Part shown: piece after piece, positions 53,712 to 62,228 of the stretch
How positions within the stretch are numbered: the first letter of the stretch is position 1
Layout: each line of letters begins with the position of its first letter
Assembly: GCA_937974555.1 (NCBI GenBank)
Contig: CALJKR010000050.1
Location: forward strand, 1 to 64,000
Direction: 5' to 3'
DNA from: an uncultured Flavobacteriales bacterium
Lineage (GTDB): Bacteria > Bacteroidota > Bacteroidia > Flavobacteriales_D > Sanyastnellaceae
Length of the DNA: 64,000 nucleotides
Notes under the pieces: model-generated
Databases searched by the model: none
Seen by the model: only the letters and a program-made list of their open reading frames with translations
Told to the model about the DNA's origin: nothing
Position numbers and translations under genes: made by a program

Positions 53712-53719
53712 CAAAATTA
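53712..53719 (-). promoter_or_regulatory. -7 box four bases before the mrp start codon
   Basis: TAATTTTG, then CAAC, then the mrp ATG on the minus strand. Same arrangement as at rluF; no -33 TTG at standard spacing. Confidence 0.35.
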
Positions 53720-53743
53720 AGCACATTGAACACGAACTAAATT

Positions 53744-55180
53744 TTAAAACTGAAAATAAATGAAGGTCTGTTCTTTGCCAGCGAAAAGCAAAATGGAAAT
53801 GATCAAGAGGTAATAGAATCCCCACCGAATCCATCTTTTGTGGGAGGTAAGAAAATGTTGAATCGCATATGGCTCACGACGTCCTTTCCATTCCAATAAA
53901 ATAAAGACGATCACCGTCAGTATCATGTACAAAGGACGCACAGCGGGCACGGAGAAAAGGCTCGAGGAGAATATGGTTTTTATCATACCCCAAGCCTGGG
54001 TCATGGACTCAGCACGAAAGAATATCCAAGCCAAACAAGTCAAGGCAAATGTGGTTCCCATCTGAAGCAATTCTTTGAAACTGGGATAGGTACTTTCTTC
54101 CGCTACAATGCCAATATTGTTTCGATTGGAACCCAACAACATCAAGGGTAAAAAATAGAGGGCATTGATAAAACCCCATGCGATAAAAGTCCAATTGGCT
54201 CCATGCCAAAATCCACTAACCAGGAATATGATAAATGTATTTCTGATTTGCATCCATTTTCCGCCTTTGCTTCCGCCAAGTGGAATGTAGAGATAGTCTT
54301 TGAACCAAGAACTCAAACTAATGTGCCAGCGTCTCCAAAATTCTGCAATGTCTCGCGAGAAATATGGATATGAAAAATTGCGAAGCAATTCAATACCAAA
54401 AAGTCTTGCAGTTCCCAAGGCGATGTCACTGTATCCAGAAAAGTCGCCATAGATCTGTATGGCAAAGAAAATCGCTCCAACAAAGAGGGTAGCGCCATTG
54501 TGGTCTTGGTAGTGGTTAAAGATCTCGTTGGCGTAAGTGGCACAATTGTCGGCAATGATTACTTTTTTAAACAAACCCCATAAAATTTGTCTTAGGCCAT
54601 CGACACTCTTGGCGTAATTGAAACTTCTTTTCTTTTCAATTTGAGGCAAAAGGTGAGTGGCACGTTCAATCGGTCCCGCCACCAACAAGGGAAAAAAGCT
54701 GACAAAAACAGAGTAGTTGACAATATTTCTGTTGGGGGAAATGCGGTTATAATAAATGTCAATCACATACGAAAGACCATGGAAAGTATAGAATGAAATT
54801 CCAACGGGGAGGATGACTTGAAGGGTCCAAAAATCCACATGCCAGCCCGCCGCGGCGAGGGAAGCTTGAAGATTTTCTGCAAAGAAGTTGTAGTATTTGA
54901 ATACCCCTAGAAATCCCAAGTTGATGATGATACTAGTCCAAAACCAAAACTTTTTACTTCGGACATTATGGGCATCGGCCATTTTGATACCGGTAAAGAA
55001 ATCCAAAAACGTGGAGAACATCAACAAAAACATGAAGCGATAATCCCAACACGCATAGAAGTAATAACTGGCCAATAGGAGTAAAAGATTTTGCCATTTT
55101 AAATCTTTATTCTGCAAAAGCCAATAGAGCCCGAAAACAATCGGTAAAAAAACCAGAAAATCGAGGGAGTTAAAAAACAT
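53744..55180 (-). CDS. MBOAT family O-acyltransferase, AlgI/DltB-like
   Basis: 478 residues with about ten membrane spans. Family motifs: NSLDFLVFLPIVFGLYW at the start, FGDFSGYSDIALGTARLFG-type segment, SRDIAEFWRRWHISLSSWF, DYLYIPLGGSKGG and the catalytic His in GFWHGANWTFIAWG. These enzymes pass acyl groups across the inner membrane to polysaccharides or teichoic-type polymers. The AlgJ/AlgX-type partner usually found beside them is absent; instead a T9SS-secreted hydrolase gene overlaps the start by one base. Confidence 0.93.
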   Translation of the reverse strand: MFFNSLDFLVFLPIVFGLYWLLQNKDLKWQNLLLLLASYYFYACWDYRFMFLLMFSTFLDFFTGIKMADAHNVRSKKFWFWTSIIINLGFLGVFKYYNFFAENLQASLAAAGWHVDFWTLQVILPVGISFYTFHGLSYVIDIYYNRISPNRNIVNYSVFVSFFPLLVAGPIERATHLLPQIEKKRSFNYAKSVDGLRQILWGLFKKVIIADNCATYANEIFNHYQDHNGATLFVGAIFFAIQIYGDFSGYSDIALGTARLFGIELLRNFSYPYFSRDIAEFWRRWHISLSSWFKDYLYIPLGGSKGGKWMQIRNTFIIFLVSGFWHGANWTFIAWGFINALYFLPLMLLGSNRNNIGIVAEESTYPSFKELLQMGTTFALTCLAWIFFRAESMTQAWGMIKTIFSSSLFSVPAVRPLYMILTVIVFILLEWKGRREPYAIQHFLTSHKRWIRWGFYYLLIISILLFAGKEQTFIYFQF

Positions 55181-56409
55181 TATTCTTTAATGAATGTGAC
55201 AGTTTCGAAGGTTTTGAGTGGGGATGCCAAAAAGTACATTCCTTGTGGGAGCTGTTCAACGGGAACACTTTCTCCTGGATAAAAATACAAGCGTTGAATC
55301 CATTGTCCTTGTGCATTGTAAACCATGACTTCCTCCGCTTGGGTCAAACCAACCAAGGTCAATTGTGTATGGGCCGGATTGGGATATGCGTGAAAAACAG
55401 AAGTATGTATTTCAGGTGTGTTGGTGACTATGGGTTCGTATTGACAATTGAAATTGTATTGACAAATTTGCTTCGCCAAGAACTGCGTCATAAAAGATAG
55501 GGTAGTGTCGTAATAGGCTTCATTGCTCAAACTGGGAACATGATCTTGGCCTTCATGAATCTCAAAGCAATGTTCTACGTTTACTTCATTCATTCTTTGG
55601 TTGATGCTGTAGCTTCCATCTACTTCGGTAACCGCAAAACCAAATAAACTCAATACTGCCGAACCATAAGGAACGGTGTTGTCGTTGGTGCCGTGCAAAA
55701 GCATTGCGGGCTCATCACCCGCATGAATCCATGCCGTGTCACCCAACGCACCGCAGATATTAACCAATGCATTGATTTCTGAGGAGTATCCGGCATTTCC
55801 GCTCAGACCTTCCATGGAATTGTCAATGCCTGTTGCATTCATATCCAAAAAGGAGGGCAACTCTTCGGGTTGATCCAAATAGGCCAAATGCAAAGCACAA
55901 AACCCACCTGCGCTAACACCAGCAGAATAAATCAAATCGGGATTGATGTTGTACGGATTACCATTTTCAGCGGCTGATTTTCTGAAATAGCGAATGGCAG
56001 CCTTTAAATCTTGCGTGCCACGCATCACTGCCGCAGTGGCCTCAGCTTGCAAATTGGCAATGCCAAATCCCAATCGATAGTTGATGGAGGCAACAACATA
56101 GCCCATTTTGGCCATGTCTTGACAAAAGCCAACGACGTCAGGGCCAGTTTTGGATCCAGTAATAAAGGACCCGCCATGTGCGACCACTACCAAGGCGCGG
56201 GGTGCAGTACCATCTCCATCGGGTTGGTAAATGTCCATGGTCAAGGATTGCGCAGCCCCTTGATAGGTGACGTTGCTGCCGTATACCACGTCACTTTCCA
56301 GTGTGTAGTTGGTGAAAATCTTTTGGTGATATCGGCCATTATCGCATTGAGCGAAAAAAGAAAGGGTGGAAATCAATATTCCACCCAAGCTTAGTATTCG
56401 TTTTTTCAT
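55180..56409 (-). CDS. Secreted alpha/beta hydrolase (esterase-like) with T9SS sorting domain
   Basis: Start at ATG 56409 (MKKRILSLGGILIST). 409 residues: signal peptide, then an alpha/beta hydrolase of the hormone-sensitive-lipase/carboxylesterase type. It has the HGGSF oxyanion motif, catalytic Ser in SAGVSAGGFCALH, Asp in LHGTNDNTVPY and His in EGQDHVPS. The C-terminal 75 residues are a type A T9SS domain starting AYPNPAHTQL. It is translated from the same mRNA as the MBOAT gene (TAATG overlap). It may remove or edit acyl groups that the MBOAT system adds; this is a guess from gene order. Confidence 0.88.
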   Translation of the reverse strand: MKKRILSLGGILISTLSFFAQCDNGRYHQKIFTNYTLESDVVYGSNVTYQGAAQSLTMDIYQPDGDGTAPRALVVVAHGGSFITGSKTGPDVVGFCQDMAKMGYVVASINYRLGFGIANLQAEATAAVMRGTQDLKAAIRYFRKSAAENGNPYNINPDLIYSAGVSAGGFCALHLAYLDQPEELPSFLDMNATGIDNSMEGLSGNAGYSSEINALVNICGALGDTAWIHAGDEPAMLLHGTNDNTVPYGSAVLSLFGFAVTEVDGSYSINQRMNEVNVEHCFEIHEGQDHVPSLSNEAYYDTTLSFMTQFLAKQICQYNFNCQYEPIVTNTPEIHTSVFHAYPNPAHTQLTLVGLTQAEEVMVYNAQGQWIQRLYFYPGESVPVEQLPQGMYFLASPLKTFETVTFIKE

Positions 56410-56442
56410 AGTCTTGGTTAGAGCGACCAAGATAAGGGAAAA

Positions 56443-57987
56443 CTAGGATTTTTTAAATCGTTTTGGCTTTCCTTTTTGGGGATTCGAAAATGATTTACTT
56501 TTTGTTTTCACCTCAAAACGTGGTTTCTTTTTCTCGTGATCCCTTTTGTCTGCTTTGTCAATTTCTTTTTCAAATCGATTTCTTGATGGACCTCTTTCGG
56601 CTTGCTCACCATACGTTCTGCGCGGCTTATCATCTCCATCTCTACGAGGAGGACGATCTCCGTAAGATTTTCTTGGCGCGCGGTCATCACCATCTCTGCG
56701 TGGCGGACGATCTCCGTAAGATTTTCTTGGTGGGCGGTCATCCCCGTCTCTGCGTGGCGGACGATCTCCGTAAGATTTTCTTGGTGGACGATCATCTCCG
56801 TCTCTGCGAGGAGGACGGTCACTGTATTCTCTTCTGGGTGGACGATCATCTCCGTCTCTGCGTGGTGGACGATCTCCATAAGTTTTTCTAGGTGGACGAT
56901 CATCTCCGTCTCTGCGCGGAGGGCGGTCACTGTATTCTCTTCTGGGTGGACGATCATCGTAGGATCTGCGCGCCGGACGCTCTTCCTCATTACGCTCTAC
57001 CTCATGATCTTCAATTTCCATGCGTCTTTTGGTTCCACCTTCTCGATTTCTTTCTACCGTAACCTGGGTCATGCGCTTTCTTTTGCCTTCGCGCTCGGTA
57101 TCTGTATCACGCAATGGCTTGATTGTCCCGTCCGTTTTTTTCAAATCCTCAGTTCCACCCAAACGAATACCTCTGTCAGTCAAGGTGATTTTCTGCTCTT
57201 TGTACAACAACCCCGCAGCTTTTTTAAATGTCTTTTTTGACATGGTCAAATAACGCTTGATGTCTTCAGGGTCACTATCATCGGTCAATCTCAAATAACC
57301 TTTGTTGCTTTCCAATACAGACAAAATGCGCTCGGCGGCTTCGTCAATAAGGGCTTGTCCTTCTTTTTGGGTGCTTACGGTTATTTCGTTGTTCTCTACT
57401 TTGCGGATATAACCTTTGACTTTATCTCCCTCTCCATAAGTGCGCAACATTTCTTGCTTGAAAAGAAGTCCCATGTATTTGCCTTCGATAATCACGCGTC
57501 GTCCCAATTCCATGCGTTCGCCGATGATCATGTCTACTTCGTCACCACGGTCAAAAGGAACATATCCATTTTTGATGTGGGTATTTAATTTGGTCGAAGC
57601 ATAAACGCGTTGACTCATCTCATCGTACAATAAAATGATCAACGCCCAACGGCCCTCTTCCAGCTCGTCTCTCATTTCAGGGAAGGGTATCAATATGTCG
57701 CGGTCGGTACCAATATCAATAAAAGCGCCCAGGTTATTCATGTTTTTCACCTTGAAACTACCAACCTGACCTACTTCAATGGTGGGCAATTTTGTAGTGG
57801 CTATGAGCTGCTTGTTGTTATCGAAATATGTAAATACGGTAACCTCTTTTCCTTCCTCAGCTAGGCCAGGAAACTCTCGTTTTAATAAGGGAACTTGTTC
57901 TTGGGCATCTCCGAGATGGATAAATTTTCCTTCAACAGAGTGAACCAATAGGGTCTGGATTTTTCCAGGTTTTATCAAAGAATTCAT
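56443..57987 (-). CDS. CvfB-like S1 RNA-binding protein with Arg/Asp-rich repeat tail
   Basis: Start at ATG 57987 (MNSLIKPGKIQTLLVHS), giving 514 residues. The first 280 or so match the CvfB family: N-terminal S1-like domains (VGQVGSFKVKNMNNLGAFID and FDRGDEVDMIIGERMELGRR), a third S1 region (YGEGDKVKGYIRKVENNEIT) and a winged helix (DDSDPEDIKRYLTMSKKTFK). The last 230 residues are highly charged. They include about six 18-residue repeats of the type DRPPRKSYGDRPPRRDGD and a lysine-rich end. CvfB proteins bind RNA and affect virulence gene expression in Staphylococcus. The tail is like the disordered RGG-type tails of RNA helicases and is unusual for this family. Confidence 0.85.
   Translation of the reverse strand: MNSLIKPGKIQTLLVHSVEGKFIHLGDAQEQVPLLKREFPGLAEEGKEVTVFTYFDNNKQLIATTKLPTIEVGQVGSFKVKNMNNLGAFIDIGTDRDILIPFPEMRDELEEGRWALIILLYDEMSQRVYASTKLNTHIKNGYVPFDRGDEVDMIIGERMELGRRVIIEGKYMGLLFKQEMLRTYGEGDKVKGYIRKVENNEITVSTQKEGQALIDEAAERILSVLESNKGYLRLTDDSDPEDIKRYLTMSKKTFKKAAGLLYKEQKITLTDRGIRLGGTEDLKKTDGTIKPLRDTDTEREGKRKRMTQVTVERNREGGTKRRMEIEDHEVERNEEERPARRSYDDRPPRREYSDRPPRRDGDDRPPRKTYGDRPPRRDGDDRPPRREYSDRPPRRDGDDRPPRKSYGDRPPRRDGDDRPPRKSYGDRPPRRDGDDRAPRKSYGDRPPRRDGDDKPRRTYGEQAERGPSRNRFEKEIDKADKRDHEKKKPRFEVKTKSKSFSNPQKGKPKRFKKS
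56632..56961 (-). repeat. Tandem 54-bp coding repeats in the CvfB-like gene
   Basis: The stretch ggacgatctccgtaag recurs at 56651, 56705 and 56759 (period 54), with further copies of mixed sequence up to about 56961. Neighbouring units differ by only a few bases, so copy number could change by slippage or recombination without breaking the frame. Confidence 0.9.
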
Positions 57988-57992
57988 TATTG

Positions 57993-58000
57993 CAAAGGTA
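57993..58000 (-). promoter_or_regulatory. -7 box five bases before the CvfB-like start codon
   Basis: TACCTTTG, then CAATA, then the ATG at 57987 on the minus strand. Same near-leaderless placement as at rluF, mrp and others; no -33 TTG at standard spacing. Confidence 0.35.
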
Positions 58001-58016
58001 GAGCCTTGTCTTGTCT

Positions 58017-58024
58017 TATTTTTG
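58017..58024 (+). promoter_or_regulatory. -7 box for the T9SS protein gene at 58040
   Basis: TATTTTTG, 15 nt before the ATG at 58040, in the 52-bp gap between divergent genes. Confidence 0.45.
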
Positions 58025-58039
58025 TAAAAAAGAAATTCA

Positions 58040-59890
58040 ATGAAAAGAGTATTGTTCATGATTTTGTGCTTGTCACCGATTGCATTACTGGCACAATGTC
58101 CTGCTAACCAAGTTGAGGTGACCATCCAAATGTTTACAGACTTTTATCCTGAAGAAAATTATTGGCAGTTGACTCCCAACGGTTTGGGGTGTGGCAACGG
58201 AGTTATAGTTGAAGGCGCCAATTTGGATGTAGGTTGTTTGGGCACTGTCAGTGCGGCCAATGGTGAAGAGTATTTGCCCAATGATACCGTTTGGACCAAT
58301 GCGCTTTGTTTGGACAGTGGGGCTTATGATTTGATTTTTGTTGACTCATGGGGTGATGGTGGAATGGAATTCATGGTATATGAAAATGGAACCCTAATGA
58401 ATGTTTTCAATGGCTCTGGATTGGGTAACGTCTTCACTTTTACGTTGGGTACCTCCAATTTGCCTACCAATGATTTGCCATGCGATGCGATACAGATTTA
58501 TCCGGATAGTTTGCCAACGCTAATGACCAATGTCGCGGCCACTTCGAATGTTGGTGAGCCCATACCCATGGGGTTGGGCTGTGATATTCCAGGATCATGG
58601 TGTGAAACCACTTTGACCAATTCGGTTTGGGCTACTTTTGTCCCAAGTGCTAATGCAACGTATTTGATTTCAACCTGTGATTCTCTGACCGATTTGGATA
58701 CGCAAATTGCGTTATATCGCGTGGATGATTGCAATGATTTCACAACCTACACTTTGGTTCACGCCAACGATGACCAAACCAATGGATGTAACTCGGGCGC
58801 ATTTTATGCATCCACCCTGACAACGTCTTGCTTGGATACTGCTTTTCAATATTTGATTCAGATCGATGGATATGGCGGTAGTGTCGGAAATTTTGCTTTG
58901 CGAATTGAAACGGTTGCATTGGTGAATGATACTTTGGATGCTTACATTGTTCCAATCAATTGTCCCATTTCCAATACCGATACCTCTACTGCAGCCATCA
59001 TGCCTTATATCTTGGACATGGGAATTGATTTGCATTGCAGTTGGACTTCAACCAATGGTTTCATTTCCAGTGACAATTATATTGATGGATTGACGCAAGG
59101 CACGTATTACTTAACCGCCATTGACGCATGCAACAATACGTACAACGCACAATATGAGATTGCAGTTCCTGCACCTTGGGATGTGACGTTTACTGCCATT
59201 GGGCCGGCGTGCCCAGCCTCCAATGACGGATCCATCAGTGTCGTTGCGGCAGGAGCAACCGCCCCTTATTTTATGTTTTGGTCCGGTCCCAACAATTTCT
59301 TTGAGTATGTGTTGGACATTGCCAATTTGGATGAAGGCGTGTACACGGGTTACTTGAGTGATAACAATGGTTGTTCTTTCGAGATGGAAATTACCTTAGC
59401 GCCCACATTGGATTTGAATCCAGGGTTGCCAGATACCACCCAAATTTGCTTTGGAGATCCACTGAATTTGGTTTGTGGTACTTTGCCTGCAGATGCCTCA
59501 ATCTTGTGGTCAGATGGTTCAACGTCCAGCACATTATCCTATCCAGCGATGTCTTTCCCAGTAACCAGTCAAGTTGATTTCTCAGTCACTATATCCACTC
59601 CCCAAGGTTGTGAAGAAACCCACAATGTAGTGGTGTTGGTTGATCAAACATGTGTCGGTGTGAACGAGTTGTCCCAAAATTGGGCGCAAGTATTCCCCAA
59701 TCCTTCGCAGGAATCATTTCAAATCAAATCTGTGTTGGGTGGCGATTTTGTAGTGAGCAATGCCCAAGGACAGTGCATAGAAAAGATTAGCATCAAGCCC
59801 ATGTCAACCCAAATCATTGGAGAAAATTGGGCGAGTGGTTTGTATTTGATTTCCAATGGAAACCAAAGTATGCGCTTGATTAAAGAATAA
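58040..59890 (+). CDS. T9SS-secreted cysteine-rich protein of unknown function
   Basis: 616 residues: signal peptide (cut near LLAQ), an N-terminal domain with VDSWGDGGMEFMVYENG as often seen in Bacteroidota exported proteins, and a pre-peptidase-C/DUF-like beta domain (NSVWATFVPSANATYLIST, DLDTQIALYR, FQYLIQIDGYGGSVGNFALRI). A SprB-like/Ig-like repeat region follows (GPACPASNDGSISVVAAGAT), and a type A T9SS domain starting VFPNPSQESF ends the protein. Many cysteines are present. No catalytic motif recognised. The HYC_CC_PP gene follows by 17 bp. Confidence 0.8.
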   Translation: MKRVLFMILCLSPIALLAQCPANQVEVTIQMFTDFYPEENYWQLTPNGLGCGNGVIVEGANLDVGCLGTVSAANGEEYLPNDTVWTNALCLDSGAYDLIFVDSWGDGGMEFMVYENGTLMNVFNGSGLGNVFTFTLGTSNLPTNDLPCDAIQIYPDSLPTLMTNVAATSNVGEPIPMGLGCDIPGSWCETTLTNSVWATFVPSANATYLISTCDSLTDLDTQIALYRVDDCNDFTTYTLVHANDDQTNGCNSGAFYASTLTTSCLDTAFQYLIQIDGYGGSVGNFALRIETVALVNDTLDAYIVPINCPISNTDTSTAAIMPYILDMGIDLHCSWTSTNGFISSDNYIDGLTQGTYYLTAIDACNNTYNAQYEIAVPAPWDVTFTAIGPACPASNDGSISVVAAGATAPYFMFWSGPNNFFEYVLDIANLDEGVYTGYLSDNNGCSFEMEITLAPTLDLNPGLPDTTQICFGDPLNLVCGTLPADASILWSDGSTSSTLSYPAMSFPVTSQVDFSVTISTPQGCEETHNVVVLVDQTCVGVNELSQNWAQVFPNPSQESFQIKSVLGGDFVVSNAQGQCIEKISIKPMSTQIIGENWASGLYLISNGNQSMRLIKE

Positions 59891-59907
59891 TTTTTATCTT
59901 CGTCTCA

Positions 59908-60315
59908 ATGATGAAAAGAATCGCCATATGGTTGCTCATTGTGGTTTACCTACCACAAACGATGGGAATCCGCATGGCGATTCATTTTTGTGCAGGAGAT
60001 TTTGATCGAATTGTCTTCTTTGATGATTCGGATTCCTATTGTGATTGTGGCGCAGGAATGTCCAAAATCGGTAAGCCTCACAAATCTTGCTGCAAAGATG
60101 TTCATGTTCGATGTGAAATCAAATCCAAGCAAGTCCCGTCGGCCCAATTGCATTGGGAGGCTCTGGAAATCGTAGATTGCATAATTCCATGTCATGTCAT
60201 TGGAAGTCCTTTTGAATTCGTTCAATTTTATTGTCCTTCGGGCTTTCGGGTGCACGATCCACCGCCTGTTCTCGTTTCCAAAGTTTTTCTTCGTAATCAA
60301 GTTTTTCGCTTATAA
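59908..60315 (+). CDS. HYC_CC_PP family protein
   Basis: 135 residues. The three hallmarks of this Bacteroidota family are present: HFC (in AIHFCAGDF), a CC pair (HKSCCKDVHV) and PP near the end (VHDPPPVLV), plus a CDCG motif between. The first 20 residues are a hydrophobic signal or anchor. The family has no proven function, but its cysteine/histidine content suggests metal binding. A near-consensus -7 box (TATCTTCG) ends five bases before ATG 59908. It lies just before the MbnP- and MbnH-like genes. Confidence 0.8.
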   Translation: MMKRIAIWLLIVVYLPQTMGIRMAIHFCAGDFDRIVFFDDSDSYCDCGAGMSKIGKPHKSCCKDVHVRCEIKSKQVPSAQLHWEALEIVDCIIPCHVIGSPFEFVQFYCPSGFRVHDPPPVLVSKVFLRNQVFRL

Positions 60316-60366
60316 GATTTTGTTGTTTTTAGTTTAAAGAACAACGTTAAATCTTATTGTAAAAAC

Positions 60367-61137
60367 ATGAATAAAAATTTTTTAAAGGCGTTCAGCCTTA
60401 TCGCGCTAAGCGCTATTCTTTGGGGATGCAGAGACAAAGAAACCGAAACTCCAACGCCTGTTAATCCCAAAATTAATTTGGTATTCTCGCACAAGGTGGG
60501 TGATCAAGAAATCGTTCAAGGGCAATTCTATTCCCGAAGTCAAGGGGAGAGTTTTTCTTTTGACATGCTAAAATATTATGTTTCCCAAGCTGCATTGGTC
60601 AACACTGCTGGGGATACCTTATATTTTACGGGTCACAATTTGATGGATGCCTTCAATGCCAATCGCAAAAAGGCTAGTGGTTCTATTGATCTCGATAACG
60701 CCCAAATGTCCACTTTTAATGAGTTGATTTTTGGCATTGGAGTGAGCCCTGAATTCAATACTTCCGGCGACCAAGCGGGTGATTTGGATCCTGCCTTTGG
60801 TATGATTTGGACATGGTCAACGGGTTATATTTTCATGAAGCACGAAGGGCAATTTATCGATAGCACCGGTGCTACGCAACCTTTGTTATACCACTTGGGA
60901 ACATCGCGTGCTTACCAGCGTTATAGCATGCCGATCAATATTCAACTTAAAAATGACAAGACCTATGATATCCATGTGGACTTCAATTTTGCGGAGGTAT
61001 ACAACAGTCCCAATCTAATCACTTTCACGGATAACAACGTCATTCAAAGTAGCGGCTCACAAGACATTCCGTGGATCAGTAGCATGGTGCAGAATCTGCA
61101 AAATGCATTTTCAGTATCATCAATTCAAGTTAAATAA
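60367..61137 (+). CDS. MbnP-like lipoprotein
   Basis: 256 residues with a lipoprotein signal (LWGC, Cys21). The fold pattern fits MbnP: INLVFSHKVGDQEIV, FDMLKYYVSQAALVN, FGIGVSPEFNTSGDQAGDLD, then GMIWTWSTGYIFMKHEG at 145-161 and YHLGTSRAYQRYSM. In methanotrophs MbnP works with the dihaem protein MbnH, which oxidises one MbnP tryptophan to kynurenine so that copper can bind. The Trp residues of GMIWTWSTGY are the best candidates here. The MbnH-like gene follows after a single base. Confidence 0.85.
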   Translation: MNKNFLKAFSLIALSAILWGCRDKETETPTPVNPKINLVFSHKVGDQEIVQGQFYSRSQGESFSFDMLKYYVSQAALVNTAGDTLYFTGHNLMDAFNANRKKASGSIDLDNAQMSTFNELIFGIGVSPEFNTSGDQAGDLDPAFGMIWTWSTGYIFMKHEGQFIDSTGATQPLLYHLGTSRAYQRYSMPINIQLKNDKTYDIHVDFNFAEVYNSPNLITFTDNNVIQSSGSQDIPWISSMVQNLQNAFSVSSIQVK

Positions 61138-61138
61138 C

Positions 61139-62182
61139 ATGAGAAAGCTATCCTTTTTTGTTTTGTTTTTGATGACGATGGTGGTGGCTTCTTGTGATCG
61201 ATGCAAAGACAATCCTCAAGAATTTCAACCCACGCCTTATACCTTGGATATCCCATCCAGTTTGCCGGCCATGTCTATCCCTTCAACCAATCCACTCACA
61301 GTGGAGGGAATAGCCTTGGGGCGAAAATTGTTTTATGATCCGATCCTTTCTGGAAACAACACCCAGAGTTGTTCCAGTTGCCATATTCAGTCTACTGGAT
61401 TTTCTGAGCCCTATCAGCACAGCACGGGAATTGATGGAATTCAAGGTACGCGCAATGCAATGCCTCTGATTAATTTGGGCTATCAACCCAATTTTTTCTG
61501 GGATGGTGGTGCTGCTGATATTGAAAGTCAAGCGTTGGGTCCTGTAACCAACCCCATTGAGATGCACGAAACTTGGCAAAATGCGGTCATCGAATTGCGC
61601 AATCATCCCGATTATCCTGCGCTATTCAAGCAAGCATTTGGAATCGATCAAATCACCTCTCAATATGTGGTGAGGGCGATAGCTCAATTTGAACGAACAC
61701 TAATCAGTGGAAATTCCAAATACGATCGTTATGTCCAAGGATTGGAATCACTTACGGATCAAGAGATGTTGGGTCTTCAAATTTTTACAGATCCAATGAA
61801 AGGAGATTGCAATCATTGCCATGTATTGGGATCTACTTTTTCTGATTTTGAATACCGAAATACGGGATTGGATAGCATTCCAGTGGACGAAGGTCGTTTC
61901 CGTATTACTTGGAACAATGCCGACAAGGGCAAATTCAAAACGCCTTCTTTGCGAAACATTGAAGTGACAGGTCCTTATATGCATGATGGAAGATTTATGA
62001 CGTTGCTGGAGTGTGTGGAGCATTACAACTCGGGCTTCCATTATGCGCCCAATTTGGATGCTAATTTATACACTGCTGTCAAAGGGAGAATGAGTATCGA
62101 AGAGATGGAGGCGGTGGTGGCGTTTATGAAAACCTTGACGGATCATGAGTTTCTAAATAATCCAAAATTTGGTGCGCCGTAA
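61139..62182 (+). CDS. MbnH-like dihaem cytochrome c peroxidase family lipoprotein
   Basis: Start at ATG 61139. 347 residues with a lipobox (VASC, Cys19) and two c-type haem sites: CSSCH at 78-82 and CNHCH at 224-228. NFFWDGGAADIESQALGP is the family segment between the haems, and LRNIEVTGPYMHDGRFMTL near the end matches the MauG/CCP/MbnH superfamily. It may act as a peroxidase or, with the MbnP-like partner, as a tryptophan-modifying enzyme. The pairing with MbnP makes the second reading more likely. A bidirectional terminator follows. Confidence 0.88.
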   Translation: MRKLSFFVLFLMTMVVASCDRCKDNPQEFQPTPYTLDIPSSLPAMSIPSTNPLTVEGIALGRKLFYDPILSGNNTQSCSSCHIQSTGFSEPYQHSTGIDGIQGTRNAMPLINLGYQPNFFWDGGAADIESQALGPVTNPIEMHETWQNAVIELRNHPDYPALFKQAFGIDQITSQYVVRAIAQFERTLISGNSKYDRYVQGLESLTDQEMLGLQIFTDPMKGDCNHCHVLGSTFSDFEYRNTGLDSIPVDEGRFRITWNNADKGKFKTPSLRNIEVTGPYMHDGRFMTLLECVEHYNSGFHYAPNLDANLYTAVKGRMSIEEMEAVVAFMKTLTDHEFLNNPKFGAP

Positions 62183-62195
62183 TGGAGCGAAAGTC

Positions 62196-62226
62196 AAAAA
62201 AGGCGTGCACTGCACGCCTTTTTTTT
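62196..62226. terminator. Bidirectional terminator between convergent genes
   Basis: ggcgtgc (62202-62208) and gcacgcc (62212-62218) around a 3-nt loop, with A-runs before and T-runs after. It serves the MbnH-like gene on the plus strand and the M16 peptidase gene on the minus strand. Confidence 0.9.
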
Positions 62227-62228
62227 GC

